A stretch of 5,330 nt of DNA from Clostridia bacterium. GTDB taxonomy: Bacteria > Bacillota > Clostridia > RUG12999. The stretch's first letter is position 1; each line of letters opens with the position of its first letter. A program made the position numbers and the translations under genes. Location of the stretch: contig JAFVVU010000237.1 in assembly GCA_017502065.1 (NCBI GenBank), positions 1-5,330 of the forward strand, read 5' to 3'. The notes beneath the pieces were generated by a model. It saw only the letters and a list, made by a program, of their open reading frames with translations. It made no database searches and was not told where the DNA came from. This document shows positions 1 to 5,330 of this stretch, piece after piece.

Positions 1-127
1 GACGGGGAATTGCTGCCTGGAGCACAAGCTCAAGCACTTCGTGCGGTGCAAAGCCGTCAAATCCTGTCTGAATATATCTGTCGCGAAGACGCTTTCTGTG
101 TCCTGCACGTGGGTCTTTGTTTTCCAT
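1..127 (-). CDS. radC: RadC family (JAB domain) protein, N-terminal fragment
   Basis: Partial gene: the ATG is at 127 and the frame stays open to the window edge, giving 42 residues. Residues 9-17 read GHRKRLRDR and residues 22-34 GFDGFAPHEVLEL, followed by AIPR at 39-42. This is the typical start of RadC/UPF0758 proteins, whose N-terminal helical (HhH-like) domain precedes a JAB/MPN metal-binding domain. The JAB part, with its zinc ligands, lies outside the window and cannot be checked. RadC was historically linked to DNA repair, but its biochemical role is unsettled. The start is supported by AGAAGG at 137-142 on the minus strand, lying inside the end of the preceding Nif3 gene, and by the match of residue 1 to the usual family start. 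Only 5 bases separate it from the Nif3 stop, so it is probably the third gene of the leftward operon. Family assignment is firm; function is not. Confidence 0.88.
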   Translation of the reverse strand, partial: MENKDPRAGHRKRLRDRYIQTGFDGFAPHEVLELVLQAAIPR

Positions 128-132
128 ATATA

Positions 133-927
133 TCAACCTTCTGTGTAATTGAATACGTTTTTGTTAGCCTTGGAACAAATGATTTCAAGAGGGCAACCCG
201 AAAGAATTTCTTTAAATACTTCCATAGCACAGATTTCGGTTTCATAGTGTCCTGCGGTAATAAGATTAAGGTCAAGAGAAGCAAATTTGCGTGCTCCGGA
301 ATATTTAACGTCTCCGGTAACATATACATCGGCTTCCGCTGCAAGCTTTTTTGAAATCATATCGGCACCGCTGCCGCTGCAAACCGCCACGGTCTTTACT
401 TTTGCATTTCCGTCACCAACAAAATTTGTGGACGGCAAATCAAAGCATTTGCACACAAATGTTGCAAAATCGGCAAGCGTAGTTTCCTTTTCAATAGCAC
501 CTACCCTGCCAATGCCATAGTCGGTACCATTTTCGTCAGTATAAGTGATTTCAATCGGTTTTGTTCCCGAAATACCGAGCTTATCGGCAAATATATCATT
601 AAGACCGCCCTTTGCAGAATCAAGATTTGTATGTGCACTGTAAAGTGCAATGTCGTTTTCGGCAAGCTCAAGCAGACATCTGCCTGCAGGAGTTTCTTCG
701 TTAATCTGTCTTATCGGGTCAAACATAAGCGGATGATGGGTTACAATAAGGTCTGCGCCTTTTTCCGCCGCCTCGCGGATAACGCCCATGTCAACGTCAA
801 GCGCTACAAGAACCCTCTCTATTTCCTTATCCCTTTTGCCGAACATAAGACCGGGATTATCGCCCTCGCACGCCATGGCAAGCGGTGCAAAGCTTTCTAT
901 TTTATCAATAATTTCCTGTAATTTCAT
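133..927 (-). CDS. Nif3-like dinuclear metal centre protein (DUF34/YqfO family)
   Basis: A complete 264-residue protein of the Nif3/DUF34 family, conserved in all domains of life. Members form toroidal hexamers holding two metal ions per subunit. The molecular function is not firmly established; hydrolase and metal-chaperone roles have been suggested. Visible family signatures are GDNPGLMFG at 22-30, VTHHPLMF at 62-69 (H64 and H65), SAHTNLD at 97-103 (H99 and D103) and GHYETE at 226-231 (H227 and E231). H64, H65, H99, D103, H227 and E231 are the expected metal ligands, so the site looks intact. The length fits the short bacterial form without the PII-like insert seen in about 370-residue members such as B. 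subtilis YqfO. The usual Trp before the DN of the first motif is Gly22 here. The ATG at 927 is preceded by a near-perfect GGAGGT at 932-937. It starts 11 bases after the DUF6062 stop and ends 5 bases before radC, so it is the middle gene of the leftward operon. Confidence 0.95.
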   Translation of the reverse strand: MKLQEIIDKIESFAPLAMACEGDNPGLMFGKRDKEIERVLVALDVDMGVIREAAEKGADLIVTHHPLMFDPIRQINEETPAGRCLLELAENDIALYSAHTNLDSAKGGLNDIFADKLGISGTKPIEITYTDENGTDYGIGRVGAIEKETTLADFATFVCKCFDLPSTNFVGDGNAKVKTVAVCSGSGADMISKKLAAEADVYVTGDVKYSGARKFASLDLNLITAGHYETEICAMEVFKEILSGCPLEIICSKANKNVFNYTEG

Positions 928-938
928 AGTTACCTCCG

Positions 939-1628
939 TTAATAGTTTTCCACACTGCCCCTGAGGAAACCTGTAAGTGTTTTAAGGGCTTCTTTTACTT
1001 CGGGTGACTGTTCTTTGCCGAAATTTCTGTGGTCAAACATATCAATAAATCCTTGTATATCTTTTGTGTTTTTATCCATCGCCGCACCAAGCTGGGAAAG
1101 AATATATTTTTTTAAGTCTCCCGCACCTGCAGGAGCTTTTTTAATAATCGCAATGCTGTGATGCGCACAAATCGGGTTTGCTTTTTTAACAATTTCACGG
1201 AATTCTTTATCTTTACCGTAGGTGTGGCAGAAATTGCTTATATATCGGTCCATAGCTTTTTCAAGCTTTTCGCAGATAACGCAGGAGGAGCTGCACGATT
1301 CTATTGCCGAAAGGTCATCTTTTGCTTTTGAAAAAAGACCGCCCCCCTCAACCTTGGCTTTATCAAGCTCGCCTCTCATATAGATAAGATGGGTCGAAAG
1401 CATAAGCGCCATACTGAGTCTTTCGTTTTTGTCATAAAGCGCTTTGAGGTGATGTCTGCAATAGCCTGTTTTATTGCTTATCTGGCGGAAATCAGGTTCC
1501 ATCATTGACGGACCGAGTGCATATTCCACCGCCTCCACCTCAAGCTTGTCTTCAATATAGCAAAACGGGCATTTTTCTTCCTGCATGAATGCATCAGTAA
1601 TCGGAATTGTATAAATACTTTCTTTCAT
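939..1628 (-). CDS. DUF6062 family protein, Cys/His-rich
   Basis: A 229-residue protein that I recognise as the DUF6062 family of Clostridia, with no known function. The N-terminus (YTIPITDAF at 6-14, then EYALGPSMMEPDFR at 35-48) is the characteristic family opening. Two similar Cys/His modules are visible. The first has C20-x2-C23 followed by C57-x2-H60; the second has C116-x2-C119 followed by C154-x2-H157. In both, the second half ends in C-x-H-H and the spacing between halves is about 34 residues. This suggests an internal duplication with each module binding one zinc; metal binding is inference. No signal peptide or membrane segment is seen, so it should be cytoplasmic. The ATG at 1628 has GAGGG at 1635-1639 with 6-base spacing. 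It is the first gene of the leftward operon with nif3 and radC, and it faces the glycosylase operon across a shared 79-base promoter gap. Confidence 0.85.
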   Translation of the reverse strand: MKESIYTIPITDAFMQEEKCPFCYIEDKLEVEAVEYALGPSMMEPDFRQISNKTGYCRHHLKALYDKNERLSMALMLSTHLIYMRGELDKAKVEGGGLFSKAKDDLSAIESCSSSCVICEKLEKAMDRYISNFCHTYGKDKEFREIVKKANPICAHHSIAIIKKAPAGAGDLKKYILSQLGAAMDKNTKDIQGFIDMFDHRNFGKEQSPEVKEALKTLTGFLRGSVENY

Positions 1629-1662
1629 ATGTATCCCTCGAATAAATAAATTTTATTTTACT

Positions 1663-1689
1663 ATTGTAATAATGAAATTTTTTTGTTAA
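1663..1689 (-). promoter_or_regulatory. Predicted sigma-A promoter for the DUF6062-nif3-radC operon
   Basis: Read on the minus strand, TTAACA (1689-1684, 5 of 6 to the -35 consensus) is followed by a 15-base spacer and TACAAT (1668-1663, 5 of 6 to the -10 consensus). Transcription would begin near 1656, giving a leader of about 28 bases that contains the GAGGG ribosome-binding site. The 15-base spacer is shorter than the usual 16-18. The elements lie on top of those of the opposite promoter, so the two probably compete if both are real. Confidence 0.35.
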
Positions 1690-1692
1690 AAT
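1664..1692 (+). promoter_or_regulatory. Predicted sigma-A promoter for the ogg operon
   Basis: TTGTAA at 1664-1669 (4 of 6 to the -35 consensus) is followed by a 17-base spacer and TAAAAT at 1687-1692 (5 of 6 to the -10 consensus). Transcription would begin near 1699, leaving only about 9 bases before the ATG at 1708, just enough to include the GGTGAT ribosome-binding site. The spacing is ideal, but chance matches are common in DNA this AT-rich. A second TATAAT at 1704-1709 overlaps the start codon and cannot serve this start. Confidence 0.45.
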
Positions 1693-1707
1693 TATTATGG
1701 TGATATA

Positions 1708-2568
1708 ATGCAGTATACTTTGGAAAATTTAAATTCTTTCAATCCCGTGCACACGTTTGACTGCGGTCAGTGTTTCCGCTGGAACAGGAACGACGACGGG
1801 TCGTTTACAGGTGTTGCTCACGGGCGCGTTATTAAAGTTTCATATACTAATAATAATTTTACACTATATAACACGAATTTGCAAGAATTTAATTTGATAT
1901 GGTCAAAATATTTTGATATAGAGCGTGATTATGACGGGATAAGGGCATCTCTTGCCATTGATGATACGATGCGCCTTGCAACAGACCAGGGCAGCGGCAT
2001 ACGAATTCTGCGTCAGGATACGTGGGAAACGGTTGTGTCGTTTATCATTTCGGCAAGCAACAATATTCCGCGCATAAAACATATTGTGGAAGAGCTTTGC
2101 CGGCTTTACGGCAAAAAAATATATATGGACGGCGCCGAATATTATACATTTCCGTCGCCGCAGGATTTGTGCGGTATAGAAGAGGGTGACCTTGCACCCA
2201 TAAAATCGGGATTTCGCGCAAAATATATTGTGGATGCGGTAAAAAAAGCAAATGACGGAAGTCTTGATTTTGCCGCCCTTGAAAAAGAGGACATAGTGAC
2301 GGCAAGAAATATGCTTCTTGAAGTTAAAGGAATAGGAAATAAGGTTGCGGACTGCATACTTCTTTTCGGATGCGGCAGATTTGACGTTTTTCCTGTTGAT
2401 ACATGGATTAAAAAAGCAATGACAGCTCTTTACCCTGCAGCGGTAGCGGATGCAAAAACCCTTGCCGAAGCGGGAGAAAAGCTTTTCGGCAAATACTGCG
2501 GACTTGCACAGCAATATTTGTTTTATTACGCAAGAGAAAATAAACTTACACTGGAGGATTTTACTTGA
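1708..2568 (+). CDS. ogg: 8-oxoguanine DNA glycosylase (Ogg1 type, OGG_N + HhH-GPD)
   Basis: A 286-residue base-excision-repair enzyme that removes 8-oxoguanine from DNA and can nick the abasic site by beta-elimination. The N-terminal OGG_N domain (about 1-110) carries GQCFRW at 20-25, matching GQSFRW of human OGG1. The HhH-GPD domain follows: SASNNIPRI at 115-123 (the lesion-pocket and opposite-base loop), GFRAKY at 168-173, the helix-hairpin-helix VKGIGNKVADC at 206-216, and FPVDTWI at 228-234. By alignment, K212 is the Schiff-base lysine (human K249), D231 the catalytic aspartate (human D268) and C216 the 8-oxoG-contacting cysteine (human C253). The catalytic set is intact. Length fits bacterial Ogg proteins, shorter than the human enzyme. 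The ATG at 1708 has GGTGAT at 1699-1704. It is the first gene of the rightward operon, and its stop overlaps the start of the next gene. A related AlkA-type specificity is unlikely given the OGG_N domain. Confidence 0.94.
   Translation: MQYTLENLNSFNPVHTFDCGQCFRWNRNDDGSFTGVAHGRVIKVSYTNNNFTLYNTNLQEFNLIWSKYFDIERDYDGIRASLAIDDTMRLATDQGSGIRILRQDTWETVVSFIISASNNIPRIKHIVEELCRLYGKKIYMDGAEYYTFPSPQDLCGIEEGDLAPIKSGFRAKYIVDAVKKANDGSLDFAALEKEDIVTARNMLLEVKGIGNKVADCILLFGCGRFDVFPVDTWIKKAMTALYPAAVADAKTLAEAGEKLFGKYCGLAQQYLFYYARENKLTLEDFT
2553..2557 (+). promoter_or_regulatory. Strong ribosome-binding site that fixes a TTG start
   Basis: GGAGG sits 7 bases before the TTG at 2565, inside the last codons of the glycosylase gene. 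No ATG or GTG in the right frame lies at a suitable distance. This site therefore supports initiation at TTG, overlapping the glycosylase stop (shared bases TTGA, 2565-2568). The arrangement suggests translational coupling of the two genes. Confidence 0.85.
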
Positions 2569-3167
2569 TACTGGCGGTAAACAGGACACTGGGCGCAAAA
2601 TGCCCCATGTGCAATGAAAACATAATAACGGAATTCACTCCGTTTGACATAAACTATAACCTTGCATCAATCTGCGATGTGTGTAATAAAAGCTTTGCAA
2701 GCATCAAAAAAGGCAGAAACGGTAACTATGTTCTGTCGGTTGAATGTTATATATGTGAAGAAACACATCATTATGAAATAAGCAGAAGTGCGCTTCTTAA
2801 ATCCGATCTTCTCGCTTTCGGTTGTCATTCAAGCGGAATTGATATCTGCTATATTGGCGACGGCGCAAAAGTGGAAAATGCACTTTGCCGTCTTGATGAT
2901 GCACTTGATGAAATGACGGGCGAAATGGCGGCGGATGTAATCCCCGAAATAAGCGACGTCATGAAAGAAGGACTTGCAATAATAGATTCAATTGCAATAA
3001 ACAACAAAATAGCCTGCCCCTGCGGCAAATGCGAGCTTACACTCCGTCTTTGCAGAAACGGTATTACAATAAGCTGCGGTGCCTGCGGCGCAAGCGAATT
3101 TATAAAAATTGAAAATCAGGACGATATCAGGAATTTCAAGCTTCGAAAATCCATAAAGTTAATATAG
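2565..3167 (+). CDS. Uncharacterised cysteine-rich, putative zinc-ribbon protein
   Basis: A 200-residue soluble protein of no family I can name. It has 15 cysteines, mostly in paired knuckles: C13-x2-C16 with C37-x2-C40 (a classical zinc-ribbon layout, 20 residues apart), C61-x2-C64 followed by H68 and H69, and C151-P-C153-G-K-C156 with C171-x2-C174 near the C-terminus. Residues about 100-145 are acidic, cysteine-poor after C108 and probably helical, linking an N-terminal double-knuckle part to a C-terminal ribbon. At least two zinc sites are likely by inference. No signal peptide, membrane segment or catalytic motif is seen. The TTG start is supported by GGAGG at 2553-2557. The gene overlaps the Ogg gene by 4 bases and ends 15 bases before metA, so it is surely co-transcribed with both. 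Coupling to Ogg raises the possibility of a nucleic-acid-related role, but nothing in the protein proves it. Confidence 0.8.
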   Translation: MILAVNRTLGAKCPMCNENIITEFTPFDINYNLASICDVCNKSFASIKKGRNGNYVLSVECYICEETHHYEISRSALLKSDLLAFGCHSSGIDICYIGDGAKVENALCRLDDALDEMTGEMAADVIPEISDVMKEGLAIIDSIAINNKIACPCGKCELTLRLCRNGITISCGACGASEFIKIENQDDIRNFKLRKSIKLI

Positions 3168-3182
3168 AGAGTAGGGAACAAA

Positions 3183-4100
3183 ATGCCGATTAAAATTCAA
3201 AACGATTTGCCTGCAAAAAATGTGCTTACAAATGAAAACATATTTGTAATGACACAAACAAGGGCAATGAAACAGGACATCCGCCCACTTAAAATTTTAA
3301 TACTTAATCTTATGCCTACAAAGGTCGTTACGGAAACACAGCTTCTCCGTATGCTCAGTAACACACCGCTTCAGGTGGAAATTGACCTTATTCATACGGC
3401 ATCTCACGAATCAAAAAATACGTCAAAAGACCATCTTCTTTCGTTTTATAAAACCTTTGACGAGGTTAAAGAAAATAAATACGACGGTATGATAATAACA
3501 GGTGCTCCCGTTGAAAATATGAAATTTGAAGAGGTTGATTACTGGCCGGAGCTTTGTGAAATAATGGACTGGACAGTAAAAAACGTAACCAGCACGTTTC
3601 ATATTTGCTGGGGCGCCCAGGCGGCACTGTATTATCATTACGGTGTGCCGAAATATCCGCTTGACAAGAAAATGTTTGGTATTTTTGAACATAAAGTGGT
3701 TCGTAAAAACACCAAGCTTTTAAGAGGATATAATGATACATTTTTAGCACCTCATTCAAGACACACCGAGGTGCGACGCGAGGATATCGAAAAAGTGCCG
3801 GAGCTTTCCATTCAGGCGGAAAGCGATATTGCAGGGGTATATGTTGTAACCACAAAAGGCGGTAAACAGATTTTTGTTACAGGTCATGCGGAATATGATG
3901 CGGAAACCCTGCATCTTGAATATATGCGCGACGTGGATAAAGGACTTGATATTGATATGCCCTGCAACTATTATCCGAATAACAGGGTAACAAAAAATCC
4001 GCCGGTAACCTGGCGTGCACACGCGCATCTGCTTTACACCAACTGGCTTAACTATTTCGTATATCAGGAAACCCCGTACGATATCAATAAAATCAAATAA
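3183..4100 (+). CDS. metAA: Homoserine O-acetyltransferase (MetA family)
   Basis: A 305-residue full-length MetA-family enzyme, cytoplasmic, which activates homoserine by O-acylation in the first committed step of methionine synthesis. The glutamine-amidotransferase-like fold carries LNLMP at 41-45, ITGAPVE at 105-111, HICWGAQ at 140-146 and TGHAEYDA at 233-240. The catalytic triad is intact with E. coli-like numbering: C142 (nucleophile), H235 and E237; R249, a reported substrate contact, is also present. Residue 111 is Glu. In this family Glu111 has been reported to mark acetyl-CoA use (B. cereus), and Gly111 succinyl-CoA use (E. coli), so acetyltransferase activity is predicted despite the common 'succinyltransferase' label. 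The ATG at 3183 has AGGG at 3173-3176, six bases away. It lies 15 bases after the zinc-ribbon gene and 9 before the dipeptidase gene. No SAM riboswitch or T-box can fit in front of it, so any methionine control would have to act at the operon promoter or on the protein. Confidence 0.95.
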   Translation: MPIKIQNDLPAKNVLTNENIFVMTQTRAMKQDIRPLKILILNLMPTKVVTETQLLRMLSNTPLQVEIDLIHTASHESKNTSKDHLLSFYKTFDEVKENKYDGMIITGAPVENMKFEEVDYWPELCEIMDWTVKNVTSTFHICWGAQAALYYHYGVPKYPLDKKMFGIFEHKVVRKNTKLLRGYNDTFLAPHSRHTEVRREDIEKVPELSIQAESDIAGVYVVTTKGGKQIFVTGHAEYDAETLHLEYMRDVDKGLDIDMPCNYYPNNRVTKNPPVTWRAHAHLLYTNWLNYFVYQETPYDINKIK

Positions 4101-4109
4101 GGTGATTTT

Positions 4110-5000
4110 ATGTTTGTGGATTTACACTGCGACACAATGTTTCCGCCTCCTTACGTAAGCGGTCAGTTTTCGCTTGATGCCGCGCATAAAATGGGCGGCG
4201 GTGTGCAGGTTTTTGCCTGCTGCACAAAAATGACGGATACGACTACGCCTTTTGAGACGGCAAAAAATGCAATAACCCGTTTTAAAAATGCGGTAGCGGA
4301 AGATAATCGGATTGAAATTGTATATAACCTTTCCGATGCGGAAAAAATTGCCTTATCGGGCAAGGTAGCAGGGGTTTTACATCTTGAAGGGTGCGACAGC
4401 CTTGAAGGAAACTTAGAAAATATGGAATTTTTCTATGAACTTGGTGTCCGCAGTGCATCGCTTACCTGGAATGGCGAAAATGAGCTTGCATCGGGATGTG
4501 GATGTTCCGGTGGACTGAAACCCTTTGGAAAAGAGGTTCTTTCGTTTCTTGAAAACAATCATATGATTGTGGATACAGCGCATCTTAACGACGAAAGCTT
4601 CTGGGATGTACTGAAAGCGGCAAAAGGCCCTGTAATTGCAAGCCATTCCTGCGCCCGTGCGATTTGTGGTAACAAGCGTAATATAACCGAAGATATGTTC
4701 CGTGCACTAAGCCTTACGGGCGGCGGTGTGGGAATAAATTTCTATACACTGTTTTTAAACGGCACAAAAAAAGCTGATTTATCGGACGTTCTTCGCCATA
4801 TGGATTATTTTATCAATCTGTCGGCGGGAAAAGGCGTTGGTATCGGGAGTGATTTTGACGGCATTGAATATGCACCCGACGGCCTTTCGGGAACGGAAGA
4901 TTTAATAAATCTTGCGGCTGTGCTTGAAAAAGAATACGGTAAAACACAAAGCGAAATGATCATGCACAAAAATATGCTTGATATAATAAATAAAATATGA
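4110..5000 (+). CDS. Peptidase M19, membrane (renal) dipeptidase family
   Basis: A 296-residue metallo-peptidase of family M19, which uses two zinc ions in a TIM-barrel to cleave dipeptides, often including those with a D-residue at the C-terminal side. The expected metal ligands are visible in order: DLHCDT at 4-9 (H6 and D8), HLEGCDSL at 91-98 (E93), DTAHLN at 155-160 (H158), ASHS at 177-180 (H179) and GSDFDG at 246-251 (D248). The family segments SLTWNGENELASG (117-129) and KRN (189-191) are also present. There is no signal peptide or lipid-anchor motif, so despite the family name this is a cytoplasmic enzyme. It is slightly shorter than many bacterial members. The ATG at 4110 has GGTGAT at 4101-4106, directly after the metA stop, with a 9-base gap, and it is the last gene before the terminator. 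Substrate is unknown; salvage of amino acids or cell-wall dipeptides is a guess. Confidence 0.94.
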   Translation: MFVDLHCDTMFPPPYVSGQFSLDAAHKMGGGVQVFACCTKMTDTTTPFETAKNAITRFKNAVAEDNRIEIVYNLSDAEKIALSGKVAGVLHLEGCDSLEGNLENMEFFYELGVRSASLTWNGENELASGCGCSGGLKPFGKEVLSFLENNHMIVDTAHLNDESFWDVLKAAKGPVIASHSCARAICGNKRNITEDMFRALSLTGGGVGINFYTLFLNGTKKADLSDVLRHMDYFINLSAGKGVGIGSDFDGIEYAPDGLSGTEDLINLAAVLEKEYGKTQSEMIMHKNMLDIINKI

Positions 5001-5025
5001 AAAGCACCCGAATGGGTGCTTTTTT
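5000..5025. terminator. Rho-independent terminator shared by convergent operons
   Basis: AAAGCACCC (5001-5009) pairs with GGGTGCTTT (5014-5022) around a 4-base GAAT loop, giving a 9-bp stem with six GC-rich pairs at the top, followed on the plus strand by a T run to 5025. It begins at the stop of the dipeptidase gene and fills the whole 23-base gap to the convergent transporter gene. On the minus strand the stem is followed by four Ts and then CATATT, so it may also stop that transcript, though less efficiently. Confidence 0.92.
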
Positions 5026-5330
5026 ATTTATTTGTTTTTGAAAGTAAAATAACTGCGCCAAGTATAAGAATAATGCCGCAGGCAGGAAGAGGTGCAAGCT
5101 TTTCGCCAAGAAGTGTAACGCTGAAAATGCAGGCGGACATCGGCTCAACAATGCTCATTGCCGATGCCGTGCCTACAGGTAGCTCGCGAAGTGCAAGCGT
5201 GTATAACAAATAGGGAAGAACGGCGGTAAAAATGCCGAGTCCCAGCATAAGCGGAATAATTTTTAGCGGGCTTGCCATGGTAAACTGTGCCATTTGCAAG
5301 GGGTTTGACACCGCAAGGGCAACAGCGCCC
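5024..5330 (-). CDS. EamA/DMT-family transporter, C-terminal part
   Basis: Partial gene: the frame is open to the right edge, showing the last 101 residues and a TAA stop at 5024-5026. Three hydrophobic segments are visible (about residues 25-47, 54-74 and 81-96 of the fragment). They are typical of the second EamA repeat of the drug/metabolite transporter superfamily, with the family hallmarks LPYLLYTLALRELPVGTAS, IVEPMSA and LLGEKLAP, and a short KTNK tail. Such proteins are usually about 300 residues with ten membrane helices and export amino acids, metabolites or drugs; the substrate cannot be told. A GTG at 5311 is in frame but internal, since the sequence upstream (VALAVSNP, 3-10) continues as a coding helix end. 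It converges on the dipeptidase operon and is separate from it. Confidence 0.88.
   Translation of the reverse strand, partial: GAVALAVSNPLQMAQFTMASPLKIIPLMLGLGIFTAVLPYLLYTLALRELPVGTASAMSIVEPMSACIFSVTLLGEKLAPLPACGIILILGAVILLSKTNK

Larger units (their letters stand above)
1629..1707. promoter_or_regulatory. Divergent intergenic region between the two operons
   Basis: A 79-base, very AT-rich gap separates the start codons of the DUF6062 gene (minus) and the glycosylase gene (plus), so it must hold the start signals for both operons unless they are read from further away. It contains ribosome-binding sites at both ends (GAGGG on the minus strand at 1635-1639; GGTGAT on the plus strand at 1699-1704). 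Between them are hexamers resembling a sigma-A promoter for each direction, listed separately. A 7-base AT-only inverted repeat (AAATAAA at 1644-1650 and TTTATTT at 1652-1658) lies on the DUF6062 side. With this base composition it could be chance. No riboswitch, T-box or longer leader fits here. Confidence 0.75.

Noticed and set aside
10..354. Plus-strand open frame of 114 codons at the left edge
   Set aside because: It overlaps the radC start and the nif3 C-terminus on the other strand, both well supported; the translation resembles no protein and lacks a plausible start context.
1644..1658. AAATAAA/TTTATTT inverted repeat as an operator or hairpin
   Set aside because: Seven AT-only pairs around a single base in very AT-rich DNA are expected by chance, and the hairpin would be unstable. 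Mentioned only as part of the intergenic region.
1704..1709. Perfect TATAAT overlapping the ogg start codon
   Set aside because: A -10 here would start transcription after the ATG, so it cannot drive the annotated gene. The match is easily explained by the AT-rich start context.
1903..2598. Long minus-strand open frame (231 codons) opposite the ogg gene
   Set aside because: It lies antisense to a fully supported Ogg protein, its translation is rich in Cys, Lys and aromatic residues without any family pattern, and it has no convincing ribosome-binding site. It is a shadow of the real gene's codon use.
3466..3855. Minus-strand open frame of 129 codons inside metA
   Set aside because: The opposite strand encodes the catalytic core of MetA with all active-site residues; the antisense translation shows no recognisable domain.
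5309..5311. GTG as the start of the EamA transporter gene
   Set aside because: The frame continues upstream to the window edge with transporter-like sequence, and a start here would leave only a three-helix remnant. The visible part is the C-terminal end of a longer gene.
1..5330. Search for CRISPR arrays, insertion-sequence ends, tRNA or rRNA genes, and defence or phage genes
   Set aside because: No spaced direct repeats, terminal inverted repeats with target duplications, cloverleaf-like stretches or defence-type domains were seen. Nearly every base lies in a recognised gene, and the only non-coding stretches are 79 bases or shorter.

Overview
The window is ordinary chromosomal sequence from a member of the Bacillota, most likely class Clostridia. 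The evidence is moderately AT-rich coding DNA, strong GGAGG-type ribosome-binding sites, one TTG start, a DUF6062 protein (a family I know mainly from Clostridia), an Ogg-type 8-oxoguanine glycosylase of the clostridial kind, and a short Nif3 protein. I saw no phage, transposon, CRISPR or RNA gene, and the base use looks uniform throughout. I cannot name a genus or species.

Layout. Two transcription units diverge from a 79-base AT-rich gap (1629-1707). Leftward (minus strand) run a DUF6062 Cys/His-rich protein (939-1628), a Nif3/DUF34 metal-centre protein (133-927) and the first 42 residues of a RadC-type JAB-domain protein (1-127, cut by the window edge). Gaps are 5-11 bases and each gene has its own ribosome-binding site, so this is very probably one operon. 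Rightward (plus strand) run an 8-oxoguanine DNA glycosylase (1708-2568), a 15-cysteine putative zinc-ribbon protein of unknown function (TTG start at 2565, overlapping the glycosylase stop by 4 bases), a MetA homoserine O-acyltransferase (3183-4100) and an M19 membrane-dipeptidase-family peptidase (4110-5000). This second operon ends at a clear stem-loop/T-tract terminator (5000-5025). That terminator also fills the whole gap before a convergent, partial EamA/DMT-family transporter (5024-5330, minus strand).

How the genes fit together. The divergent operons carry one DNA-repair enzyme on one side (Ogg) and a RadC-family gene on the other, plus two cysteine-rich putative zinc proteins of unknown role. 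The MetA protein carries Glu at position 111, the residue reported to mark acetyl-CoA rather than succinyl-CoA use. It is therefore better called homoserine O-acetyltransferase than by the default 'succinyltransferase' name. Why metA sits between a repair gene pair and a dipeptidase is not evident from the sequence; co-transcription need not mean a shared pathway.

I found no convincing undescribed multi-gene system. The best leads are the zinc-ribbon protein translationally coupled to Ogg, the internally duplicated Cys/His module of the DUF6062 protein, and specificity-determining residues in MetA and Ogg that make testable predictions.
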